Shown here: positions 1-5,554 of the stretch, in pieces | Numbering within the stretch: the stretch's first letter is position 1 | Layout: each line of letters opens with the position of its first letter | NCBI GenBank assembly: GCA_028288945.1 | Contig: JAQGHH010000505.1 | Span: 1-7,058 of the forward strand | DNA: 7,058 bases | Origin: Phycisphaerales bacterium | GTDB taxonomy: Bacteria; Planctomycetota; Phycisphaerae; Tepidisphaerales; Tepidisphaeraceae | Direction of reading: 5' to 3' | The notes under the pieces: model-generated | Database searches by the model: none | Told to the model about the DNA's origin: nothing | Seen by the model: only the letters and a program-made list of their open reading frames with translations | Program-made: the position numbers and the translations under genes

Positions 1-209
1 GCAACTTCCTGGGCGACCCGACCATCGACTTCGCCGACTTCGTCGCCCTCTCCACCCACTTCGGGGCCGGCTCCCTGACCAGCACGCAGCGCGCGGAGGT
101 CGCGGCGTTCTCCGCGGCCCACTCCTCCGCCGTCCCCGAGCCCGGGTCGCTGGCCCTGGCCGGCATCGGGGCGCTGGGCCTGCTGGCCCGCCGTCGCCGG
201 CAGGCTTGA
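1..209 (+). CDS. C-terminal end of a PEP-CTERM secreted protein with dockerin-like segment (partial)
   Basis: Only the last 68 codons lie in the window; the reading frame begins at base 3 and ends with TGA at 207-209. The visible part starts with a segment of the form GDPTIDFADFVALSTHFG, which resembles the dockerin-like calcium-binding repeats often found just before the sorting tail in planctomycete surface proteins. The tail is a textbook PEP-CTERM signal: VPEPGS, then a short hydrophobic stretch (LALAGIGALGLLA), then four arginines. Such proteins are normally exported by Sec, anchored by the tail and processed by an exosortase. The passenger domain is upstream and cannot be seen, so the protein's job is unknown. 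A strong GC hairpin follows 55 bases after the stop. Confidence 0.88.
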   Translation, partial: NFLGDPTIDFADFVALSTHFGAGSLTSTQRAEVAAFSAAHSSAVPEPGSLALAGIGALGLLARRRRQA

Positions 210-264
210 TACGGACTGAGACGCGGGGCACAGCAGCCCTGGAGTGACTACGCTATTATCCCCG

Positions 265-295
265 CGGCCGCCCGGCCTCAAACCCCGGGCGGCCG
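265..295 (+). terminator. GC-rich hairpin, probable transcription terminator
   Basis: A perfect 11-base-pair stem (CGGCCGCCCGG at 265-275 with CCGGGCGGCCG at 285-295) encloses a 9-base loop. It lies after the PEP-CTERM gene and before the glycosyltransferase leader. The sequence after it (TAGGCTTTGGG) is not a clean U tract, so it is an imperfect intrinsic terminator. It could also be a transcript-stabilising hairpin. Confidence 0.6.
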
Positions 296-319
296 TAGGC
301 TTTGGGTTGGCACTTCCAC

Positions 320-353
320 GGAGGAACAAATGAACACCAGGACGCCAACTTGA
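320..353 (+). promoter_or_regulatory. Shine-Dalgarno plus 7-codon mini-ORF in the leader of the GT28 gene
   Basis: GGAGGAA at 320-326 is the best ribosome-binding site in this leader and sits 5 bases before ATG at 330. The ORF reads MNTRTPT and stops at TGA 351-353. It is in frame with the glycosyltransferase start at 405, separated by the stop and 51 bases, with no further stop between. It could be a leader peptide or upstream ORF that controls translation of the next gene. It could also be the original start of a longer protein now closed by a stop, or simply chance. No codon run points to a particular amino acid or effector. Confidence 0.35.
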
Positions 354-364
354 CAACCGCCCGC

Positions 365-385
365 TGCTGCTCTCTGCTGGCAGCA
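365..385 (+). other. Small hairpin upstream of the GT28 start
   Basis: TGCTGC (365-370) can pair perfectly with GCAGCA (380-385) across a 9-base loop, ending 19 bases before the ATG at 405. It lies between the mini-ORF stop and the gene, where it could affect ribosome entry. A six-pair stem in GC-rich DNA may also be chance. Confidence 0.25.
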
Positions 386-404
386 ACTTTCAACAGGGTG
401 CACA

Positions 405-1541
405 ATGCCGGCTCGAGTACTGGTTCTTTCGGCTTCGGTGGGCGCGGGTCACATGCGCGCGGCTCAGGCGGTCGAGTTGGCGCTGCGCCAGACCGCGCCG
501 GACGCCGAGGTGCGCAATGTCGATGTGCTGTCCCTCACCAACACCGCGTTTCGCAAGGTCTACGGCGAGGCTTATCTCGATCTCGTCAACAAGGCGCCCC
601 ATGTCCTGGGTTTTCTCTATGATCTGATGGACAAGCCGGCCCGCGCGCGATCCAAAGGCGACCGATTCCGTCTCGCCCTTGAAAAACTCAATCTCGCCAG
701 GTTCATCGATCTCATTCAGGACCACTCGTGGGACGTCGTGGTGAATACCCATTTCCTTCCCGCCGAGCTGATTGCCAGCCTGCGGCGGGACGGGAAAGTG
801 CATCAGCCGCAGATCACGGTCACGACCGATTTCGAAACCCACCGCCTGTGGGTCAACGAACCCTGCGACCATTACACCACCGCCACCGAAGAAGGGGCCG
901 CGTACCTCCGGCACTGGAAGGTGCCCCCCGAACACGTGAGCGTCACCGGCATTCCCATCCACCCGGTATTCAGCGAGACGAAGGACCGCAGGGCCTGCCT
1001 CAAGGCCCACGACCTTGTCGGCGACCGCCCGATCCTTCTGCAACTGGCGGGCGGCTTTGGCGTCGGCCCGATCGAGCAGCTTTACCGCGGCGTACTCTCC
1101 ATCGAAGTCCCGCTTGAAGTAGTCGTCGTCGCCGGCCGCAACGTCTCCGCTCGAGAGCAGCTTGAGAAAATTGACCCGCCCAAGCGTCACCGCACCAAGG
1201 TCCTCGGCTTCACCGAGCAGATCGACGAGCTGATGGCCATGGCGGATATCGTCCTCTCCAAGCCCGGCGGCCTGACCACTTCCGAAGTCCTTGCCCGCGG
1301 CGCGGCGATGGCCATCGTCAACCCCATCCCCGGCCAGGAGAGCCGCAACAGCGACTTCCTGCTGGAGCACGGCGCGGCCATCAAGATCAATAACGTCGGC
1401 ACGATGCCCTTCAAGCTCACCCAACTCCTGGAAGACCCCAAGCGCCTGGCCACAATAAAAGCCAACGCCTGCAAGCTCGCCCGCCCAAGGGCGGCGTTCG
1501 ACATCGCCCATCTCGCGCTGGATCGGGTGAAGGCAAAATAG
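405..1541 (+). CDS. GT28-family diacylglycerol glycosyltransferase (MGDG synthase / UgtP-like)
   Basis: This 378-residue protein resembles the enzymes that move glucose or galactose from a UDP-sugar to diacylglycerol, making glycolipids at the inner face of the cytoplasmic membrane. The N-terminal acceptor domain opens with a Rossmann strand and the GAGH motif (LSASVGAGH, residues 9-16). The middle carries VTTDFETHRLWV (139-150) and TGIPIHPVF (181-189), both typical of the MGDG synthase/UgtP family. The C-terminal nucleotide-sugar domain carries LLQLAGGFGV (211-220), LSKPGGLTTSE (284-294) and NPIPGQESRNSDF (306-318). There is no signal peptide or membrane helix, so it is likely peripheral. 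The start at 405 fits because the first residues form the first beta strand, although its ribosome site (AGGG, 395-398) is weak. The sequence does not tell whether it uses glucose or galactose, or whether it acts processively. MurG-like function is less likely because the acceptor-domain motifs are those of the lipid enzymes. Confidence 0.85.
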   Translation: MPARVLVLSASVGAGHMRAAQAVELALRQTAPDAEVRNVDVLSLTNTAFRKVYGEAYLDLVNKAPHVLGFLYDLMDKPARARSKGDRFRLALEKLNLARFIDLIQDHSWDVVVNTHFLPAELIASLRRDGKVHQPQITVTTDFETHRLWVNEPCDHYTTATEEGAAYLRHWKVPPEHVSVTGIPIHPVFSETKDRRACLKAHDLVGDRPILLQLAGGFGVGPIEQLYRGVLSIEVPLEVVVVAGRNVSAREQLEKIDPPKRHRTKVLGFTEQIDELMAMADIVLSKPGGLTTSEVLARGAAMAIVNPIPGQESRNSDFLLEHGAAIKINNVGTMPFKLTQLLEDPKRLATIKANACKLARPRAAFDIAHLALDRVKAK

Positions 1542-1602
1542 GACAGAGGACCAGCGCCACATCACCCGCCTCTTGGCAAGCGCAAGGTAACCGCAAGCGT
1601 GG

Positions 1603-1608
1603 TACGAT
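1603..1608 (+). promoter_or_regulatory. Possible -10 box placing the transcript start at the ATG
   Basis: TACGAT ends 6 bases before ATG 1615, in a leader with no recognisable Shine-Dalgarno site. If it is a -10 element, transcription would begin at or next to the start codon, giving a leaderless message. No -35 box at normal spacing is evident, so support is weak. Confidence 0.2.
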
Positions 1609-1614
1609 CGGCGT

Positions 1615-1989
1615 ATGAATGCCCGAAGTATCGCTGCGTTCGTGCTCCTGATGACTCTTTCTTGCGGATGCAACGAGCTCTCAGTGGGACATGGCAGAGA
1701 GTGGATGGCGGAATACGCGCAATACAAAGCCGCCGTTCTCGAAGCGAGCGACGCGACCTCCGAAGCAAAGGCACTTCACGAAATGGCGGTTTGGATCAAG
1801 GCCCACCATTACTATATTTATCACCTCTCGGCGCCTTCCCAACCTCAAATTAACGGTGTCGATCTCACCACGCTGAAACCCGGAGAAAAGGTCCACTTTT
1901 ATCTCTCGGCGAGATCTGACTTCGAAGGTCGCGATTCCTTTGTTTTTGTCCCGAAGGACAAGATGAATCTCCGGCTGCTTGCAGAATAG
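1615..1989 (+). CDS. Small lipoprotein-like protein of unknown function
   Basis: I do not recognise this 124-residue protein. The N terminus has a short basic start (MNAR), a hydrophobic core (IAAFVLLMTL) and then SCGCN, so it looks exported and probably lipidated on Cys17 or Cys19, though neither matches the lipobox well. The mature part has a helix-forming stretch (EWMAEYAQYKAAVLEA), an unusual aromatic and histidine cluster (HHYYIYHL, about residues 63-70), and a beta-like C-terminal half with DLTTLKPGEKVHFYLSARSD (about 83-102). No catalytic motif is apparent. The DNA is visibly less GC-rich than its neighbours, and a repeat block starts four bases after the stop, which may mean a recent or lineage-specific gene. 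It is separated by about 73 bases from the glycosyltransferase gene and need not share its transcript. Confidence 0.6.
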   Translation: MNARSIAAFVLLMTLSCGCNELSVGHGREWMAEYAQYKAAVLEASDATSEAKALHEMAVWIKAHHYYIYHLSAPSQPQINGVDLTTLKPGEKVHFYLSARSDFEGRDSFVFVPKDKMNLRLLAE

Positions 1990-1992
1990 CCC

Positions 1993-2055
1993 GTAGGGTG
2001 GGCGTACTCCCCACCGCGTGTGCGTTCAACCGGTGGGCGAGTACGCCCACCCTAC
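1993..2055. repeat. Inverted pair of REP-like palindromes
   Basis: The left arm (1993-2015, starting GTAGGGTGGGCGTACTC) and right arm (2032-2055) are inverted copies of each other, identical except for one missing base in the left copy, with a 16-base spacer. Each arm is itself a hairpin: the right one has GGTGGGC (2032-2038) and GCCCACC (2045-2051) around a 6-base loop. The GTAGGGTGGGC...GCCCACC type is a familiar dispersed intergenic repeat in several bacterial phyla and resembles REP/BIME elements mobilised by RAYT transposases. No such transposase is in the window. The paired form could also act as a terminator or stabiliser for the preceding small gene. Confidence 0.75.
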
Positions 2056-2088
2056 ATGCTCGGGGATTCGGAATTCTGATTTTTCCGG

Positions 2089-2124
2089 TTCGTGTTCATT
2101 CGTGCCCCCTTCGTGTCCTTCGTG
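2089..2124. repeat. Array of four TTCGTG units at about 10-base spacing
   Basis: TTCGTG occurs at 2089-2094, 2099-2104, 2110-2115 and 2119-2124, so unit starts are 10, 11 and 9 bases apart, close to one helical turn. Read on the other strand this is a CACGAA-rich degenerate repeat of a kind found between genes in various environmental bacteria. It has no good coding frame. It ends 73 bases before the FabI start and could be a protein-binding array or inert repeat DNA. Confidence 0.5.
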
Positions 2125-2185
2125 GATCTTTCCACTCGCCTTGTCCTCCCGTCCGGCGGCCACTAAGCTACGCCCGGCTTCCTTG

Positions 2186-2191
2186 AAGGAG
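2186..2191 (+). promoter_or_regulatory. Ribosome-binding site that fixes the FabI start
   Basis: AAGGAG lies 6 bases before ATG 2198. It supports the short start over an upstream in-frame start at 2018, which would translate the REP and TTCGTG repeats. Confidence 0.85.
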
Positions 2192-2197
2192 ATATCG

Positions 2198-2992
2198 ATG
2201 GGTTTACTCGAAGGCAAGAAGGGTCTTATTCTCAACATCGCCAACGACCGCAGCATCGCCGCGTATATCGGCGACCATGCCGTGAAGCAGGGGGCGAGCG
2301 TCGGCATCGGGTTTCTGCCGATGGGGAACCTCGAGAAATCCCAACGCCGGGCGGGGAAGGCGATGGAGGAGCACGGGTTCGGCGGCGCGTGGATGCACCC
2401 GTGCGACGTGGGCAGCGATGAATCGATCGCGGCGTTCTTTGCCGCGGCTAAGGAGAAGTTCGGGACGATCGACTTCCTCGTGCACAGCCTGGCGTTCGCG
2501 GATTACAACTATCTCAAGACCGACGAGGGCGTGTTCACCTCGACCCCGCGCGAAGTGTTTCGGCAGGCGCTGGACATCAGCGCGTACAGCCTGATCGCGC
2601 TGGCCCGGGCGGCGCTGCCCATGATGCCCGAAGGCGGGTCGATCGTCGGACTCACGTATCTGGGCAGCGAGCGCGTGGTGCCGGGTTACAACATCATGGG
2701 CGTGGCAAAGGCGGCGCTTGAATCTTCCGCCCGCTATCTCGCGTACGACCTGGGCCGTAAGAAGGTCCGCGTGAATACGATCTCCGCCGGACCGATCAAG
2801 ACGCTGGCCGCCTCGGCGGTGGGGGAACTGGACGAGATGTTTGCCCACATGGAAAAGAAAGCCCCGCTCCACCGCAACATCAACGCCGACGAGGTCGGAA
2901 AGACCGCGGTCTATCTGCTCAGCGATCTCTCCAGTGGCGTGACGGGCGAGAACATTTACGTCGATGCCGGGTTCAATACGGTCGGCCTTTAG
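2198..2992 (+). CDS. fabI: Enoyl-[acyl-carrier-protein] reductase FabI
   Basis: This 264-residue short-chain dehydrogenase is close to the 262 residues of E. coli FabI. It reduces the enoyl-ACP double bond with NAD(P)H in the last step of each fatty-acid elongation cycle, in the cytoplasm as a tetramer in known members. The cofactor loop with SIA is at residues 13-21 (NIANDRSIA) and the adenine-side Asp is in HPCD (67-70). The catalytic pair is Tyr164 and Lys171 in YNIMGVAK, with the second FabI tyrosine Tyr154 in LTYLGSE. ISAGPIKTLAAS (195-206) and the C-terminal SDLSSGVTGENIYVDAGF are also FabI hallmarks. Asn13 replaces the usual first glycine of the cofactor loop. Ala99 stands where E. coli has Gly93, a site linked to triclosan sensitivity, although alanine is natural in some FabI proteins. 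There is no Arg-Lys pair after the second strand, so NADH use is my guess. The strong ribosome site and the repeat-filled 208-base upstream gap suggest its own transcript. Confidence 0.93.
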   Translation: MGLLEGKKGLILNIANDRSIAAYIGDHAVKQGASVGIGFLPMGNLEKSQRRAGKAMEEHGFGGAWMHPCDVGSDESIAAFFAAAKEKFGTIDFLVHSLAFADYNYLKTDEGVFTSTPREVFRQALDISAYSLIALARAALPMMPEGGSIVGLTYLGSERVVPGYNIMGVAKAALESSARYLAYDLGRKKVRVNTISAGPIKTLAASAVGELDEMFAHMEKKAPLHRNINADEVGKTAVYLLSDLSSGVTGENIYVDAGFNTVGL

Positions 2993-3110
2993 GCGAATGT
3001 GTCGTCCGTAATCTTTTTCGGCGTTTTTCTCATTTCCCGGCCTTGGCATTGCTGCTAAAGGTGTTTACTGGGGTGGCGTGTTGCCAGCCTCAGGCGGATA
3101 CCGCTTGCAG

Positions 3111-3115
3111 GGAGG
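3111..3115 (+). promoter_or_regulatory. Ribosome-binding site of the SFPxSDPP small protein
   Basis: GGAGG lies 8 bases before ATG 3124. It favours this start over an in-frame upstream non-ATG start at 3043. Confidence 0.7.
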
Positions 3116-3123
3116 CCAACGCC

Positions 3124-3357
3124 ATGCAAGAAATCAACCCGTACGAAAAATTGCCAATGGACCCGACAGTCCTCGAGCCGCACAGCATTCAGTGCGAACC
3201 CCTCGACGCCCAACCGGCCCCGGCTCACTCGCCGCAGAACGTCCCCGGCGATGACTTGCCTCACCCGATGCAGACTCCCGTGGATTTCATCGACGAAGCT
3301 TCGATGGAATCGTTCCCGTGCAGTGACCCGCCCGCGTACATATGCTCGCACGCGTGA
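3124..3357 (+). CDS. 77-residue protein with C-terminal SFPxSDPP motif, function unknown
   Basis: A good Shine-Dalgarno site supports this short ORF. The protein is acidic, proline-rich and probably mostly disordered, with no signal peptide or membrane segment. Its C terminus holds IDEASMESFPCSDPPAY (residues 56-72), matching a short motif of the form DEAxxESFPASDPPxW/Y that I know from many small bacterial proteins and from tails of larger ones; its function is not established to my knowledge. Here the usual alanine inside the motif is Cys66, and there are two further cysteines (Cys24, Cys74), so a redox or metal role is conceivable but unproven. It lies 131 bases after FabI and 140 before the glycogen synthase start, with the same orientation. 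A small partner or peptide-binding role is inference only. Confidence 0.7.
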   Translation: MQEINPYEKLPMDPTVLEPHSIQCEPLDAQPAPAHSPQNVPGDDLPHPMQTPVDFIDEASMESFPCSDPPAYICSHA

Positions 3358-3426
3358 TGCCCGCCTCACAGTCACCTCATTCCGTTTACCGAGACCCAGG
3401 CGAATATCGGACGTCGGAAGGCGATT

Positions 3427-3438
3427 GTAGCCGGCTAC
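3427..3438. other. Perfect 12-base palindrome upstream of glycogen synthase
   Basis: GTAGCCGGCTAC is fully self-complementary. It lies about 60-70 bases upstream of the likely glycogen synthase start, between that gene and the small SFPxSDPP gene. It could be a dimeric repressor or activator site; no regulator can be named. Confidence 0.35.
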
Positions 3439-3461
3439 GAATTCGCGCCCGTTTCGTCCGC

Positions 3462-3474
3462 GCCAATCATTGGC
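3462..3474. other. Palindrome overlapping a possible -35 box
   Basis: GCCAATCATTGGC is a 13-base palindrome with a single central base. Its right half overlaps TTGGCA at 3470-3475, a candidate -35 box, the layout expected of an operator. The pairing is exact, but function is inferred. Confidence 0.35.
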
Positions 3475-3499
3475 ATCGCGGCGCGCGGGTCGGCATAAT
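3470..3499 (+). promoter_or_regulatory. Candidate sigma-70-type promoter of glycogen synthase
   Basis: TTGGCA (3470-3475) and CATAAT (3494-3499) are 18 bases apart, a reasonable fit to -35 and -10 boxes. Transcription would then start near 3506, so the message would begin almost exactly at ATG 3507 and exclude ATG 3498. This fits the absence of a clear Shine-Dalgarno site at either ATG. Confidence 0.3.
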
Positions 3500-5525
3500 G
3501 GCTTGCATGGCGAGGCGAGGCAGGAACACAACAGAGAGGCGCGGGCATAACGGTCACAAGGACTCCGTAGCGCGGAGCCGCGAATCGACGGAGCCGCCCA
3601 AGCGGGCGGACCTTACGCCGGTCCGCGCCGATCCTCCTCCGGAAATCGGCCCTGCTGATATCACGCCATCCCCCGCCGAGCCGGCGCCTGCTCCCGAACC
3701 CGCGCCCGCTCCGCAGCCGCCGTTGCTCTTTGAGATCGCGTGGGAGGTCTGTTGGCAGCTCGGCGGCATCTACACCGTGCTGCGTTCCAAGGCTGCGACG
3801 ATGCTCGAGAAGTGGGGCGACCGCTACTGCCTGATCGGCCCGTACAACCCCAACACCGCCGCGGTCGAGTTTGAGGAGCAGCCCACCTACGGGTCGATCC
3901 GCGAGACGCTGCAAAAGCTGAAGGACGCCGGCATCACCTGCTACTTCGGCCGCTGGCTCATCGCCGGCCGGCCGCGCGTGATCCTCATCGATTACCGCGG
4001 CCGCTTCGGGAGCCTCGACTTCGACAAGTACCTGATGTGGCAGGACCACGGCATCGCGATCGACGCCTCCGACGGCGAGGTCAACGAAGTCGTCGCCTTC
4101 GGATTCGCGGTCGCGGAATTCTTCCGCGTTTTCACGGGCATCGTGAAAGATAGGCCGATCCTCGCGCACTTCCATGAGTGGATGGGCGGGATTGCGGTGC
4201 CGCGGATCGCCCATCAGAAGCTTCCCATGGCGACGATCTTCACCACCCACGCGACGCTGCTGGGCCGCTACATCGCGGGGGACAACCCCCATTTCTACGA
4301 CCACCTTCCCTACCTCAACCCGGAGGCGGAGGCCGCCAAGTACCAGATCTATTCGCGATTCGCGATCGAAAAAGCGGCCGCCCACGCTTCGACGGTCTTC
4401 ACGACCGTCAGCGAAGTGACGGCGACCGAAGCCGCCAAGCTCCTGGGCCGCGAGCCTGACGCGATATTGCCCAACGGCCTGAACATCCAGCGCTTCGCCG
4501 CCCCGCACGAGTTCCAGTATTTGCACCAGCAGTACAAGGAGCGGATCCACGAATTCGTGATGGGGCATTTCTTCCCCAGCTACACGTTCGACCTGGACAA
4601 CACGCTCTATCTGGTCACCAGCGGGCGCTATGAATATCGCAATAAGGGAATGGACATGTACATTGAGGCGCTCTACCGCCTCAACCAGCGCCTGAAGGAA
4701 ATGGTGAACCCGCCGACGATCGTCGCGTTCGTCATCACGCGGGCGCAGGTGAAGAACGTGAACGTGTCCGTGCTCCAGAACCAGTCGATGTTCGAGGACC
4801 TGCGGCGGACGTGCGACGAGATCAGCCACCAGATGGGCAGCCGGCTTTTCCATTCCGCCGCCACCGGCAGAATCCCGACTTTCGCCGAGTTGCTTTCCGA
4901 CGACGCGCAGGTGCGCCTAAAGCGCGCGACCCACGCCTGGCGCACCAACCGCCAGCCGCTGATCGTCACCCACGATCTCGCCGACGACGCGGGCGACCCG
5001 GTGCTCAAGCACCTGCGCTACCGCAACCTCTTCAACGCGGGCGACGATCCCGTAAAAGTGGTTTTCCACCCCGAGTTCGTCAGTGCCACCAGCCCCGTCA
5101 TCAACCTCGATTACGAGCAGTTCGTCCGCGGCTGTCACATGGGCATTTTCCCCAGCTACTACGAGCCTTGGGGCTACACGCCCATGGAATGCATCGCGCT
5201 GGGCCTGCCCGCCGTCACGACGGATCTCAGTGGCTTCGGCGCGTACGCGCAGCGCCACATCCCCAACCACGAGGAGCGGGGAATCCTGGTGCTCAACCGC
5301 CGGACCAAGAGCTTCGACGCCGCGGTGGACGACCTGGTTGAGTACCTCATGCATTTCGTCCGCCTGAACCGCCGCGAGCGCATCGAGCTGCGCAACGGCG
5401 TCGAGCGCTTGGGCGAGCTCTTCGACTGGTCCAACCTCGCCAAGCACTACGACGAGGCCCACCGCCTCGCCCTCGACCGCATCGGCGCGCCCCGACCGGG
5501 GACGCTCGAAGTGCGGCTGGTTTGA
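3498..5525 (+). CDS. GT3-family (eukaryote-like) glycogen synthase
   Basis: This protein of about 675 residues extends glycogen chains from a UDP- or ADP-sugar donor. It follows the yeast/animal GT3 pattern, not bacterial GlgA (GT5). Motifs in order: FEIAWEVCWQLGGIY (78-92), HFHEWMGG (224-231), TTHATLLGRY (249-258), ILPNGLN (323-329), SGRYEYRNKG (375-384) and PSYYEPWGYTPMEC (552-565), with the likely catalytic glutamates Glu556 and Glu564. A C-terminal stretch RRERIELRNGVER (625-637) matches the arginine-rich switch of eukaryotic enzymes that senses glucose-6-phosphate, but Gly634 replaces one arginine. The first 77 residues are basic then Pro/Ala-rich and look disordered. Start choice: the frame stays open back to ATG 3342, but that start overlaps the previous gene and adds unfamiliar sequence, so 3498 or 3507 is preferred. 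The sugar-nucleotide preference cannot be read from sequence. The gene converges on the minus-strand unit with 29 bases between stops. Confidence 0.92.
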   Translation: MACMARRGRNTTERRGHNGHKDSVARSRESTEPPKRADLTPVRADPPPEIGPADITPSPAEPAPAPEPAPAPQPPLLFEIAWEVCWQLGGIYTVLRSKAATMLEKWGDRYCLIGPYNPNTAAVEFEEQPTYGSIRETLQKLKDAGITCYFGRWLIAGRPRVILIDYRGRFGSLDFDKYLMWQDHGIAIDASDGEVNEVVAFGFAVAEFFRVFTGIVKDRPILAHFHEWMGGIAVPRIAHQKLPMATIFTTHATLLGRYIAGDNPHFYDHLPYLNPEAEAAKYQIYSRFAIEKAAAHASTVFTTVSEVTATEAAKLLGREPDAILPNGLNIQRFAAPHEFQYLHQQYKERIHEFVMGHFFPSYTFDLDNTLYLVTSGRYEYRNKGMDMYIEALYRLNQRLKEMVNPPTIVAFVITRAQVKNVNVSVLQNQSMFEDLRRTCDEISHQMGSRLFHSAATGRIPTFAELLSDDAQVRLKRATHAWRTNRQPLIVTHDLADDAGDPVLKHLRYRNLFNAGDDPVKVVFHPEFVSATSPVINLDYEQFVRGCHMGIFPSYYEPWGYTPMECIALGLPAVTTDLSGFGAYAQRHIPNHEERGILVLNRRTKSFDAAVDDLVEYLMHFVRLNRRERIELRNGVERLGELFDWSNLAKHYDEAHRLALDRIGAPRPGTLEVRLV

Positions 5526-5554
5526 ACGACGTCCAAAATAATCGCGTTTCGACG

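Noticed and set aside
307..312. TTGGCA found in several leaders (307, 1573, 3043, 3470) as a shared control element or sigma-54 site
   Set aside because: The GC element expected 10 bases after GG in sigma-54 promoters is missing each time, only the hexamer is shared, and it also occurs inside genes.
302..622. 106-codon plus-strand ORF overlapping the start of the GT28 gene
   Set aside because: It overlaps the GT28 coding region out of frame and has Gly/Arg/Ala-rich composition typical of a shifted frame.
390..1727. 445-codon ORF on the minus strand opposite the glycosyltransferase gene
   Set aside because: The plus strand encodes a protein with clear GT28 motifs. Long antisense frames are expected in GC-rich genes, and the translation shows no recognisable domain.
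2018..2197. 60-residue N-terminal extension of FabI
   Set aside because: It would translate the REP and TTCGTG repeats, and a strong ribosome site lies directly before ATG 2198, where the FabI fold begins.
3004..3030. Terminator after FabI
   Set aside because: There are two T runs but no stem longer than about three pairs before them.
3342..3497. 52-residue N-terminal extension of glycogen synthase from ATG 3342
   Set aside because: It overlaps the end of the small SFPxSDPP gene, has no ribosome site and resembles nothing in GT3 proteins.
3435..4853. 472-codon ORF on the minus strand opposite glycogen synthase
   Set aside because: Same reason: it mirrors a well-supported GT3 gene and gives low-complexity, charge-rich sequence.
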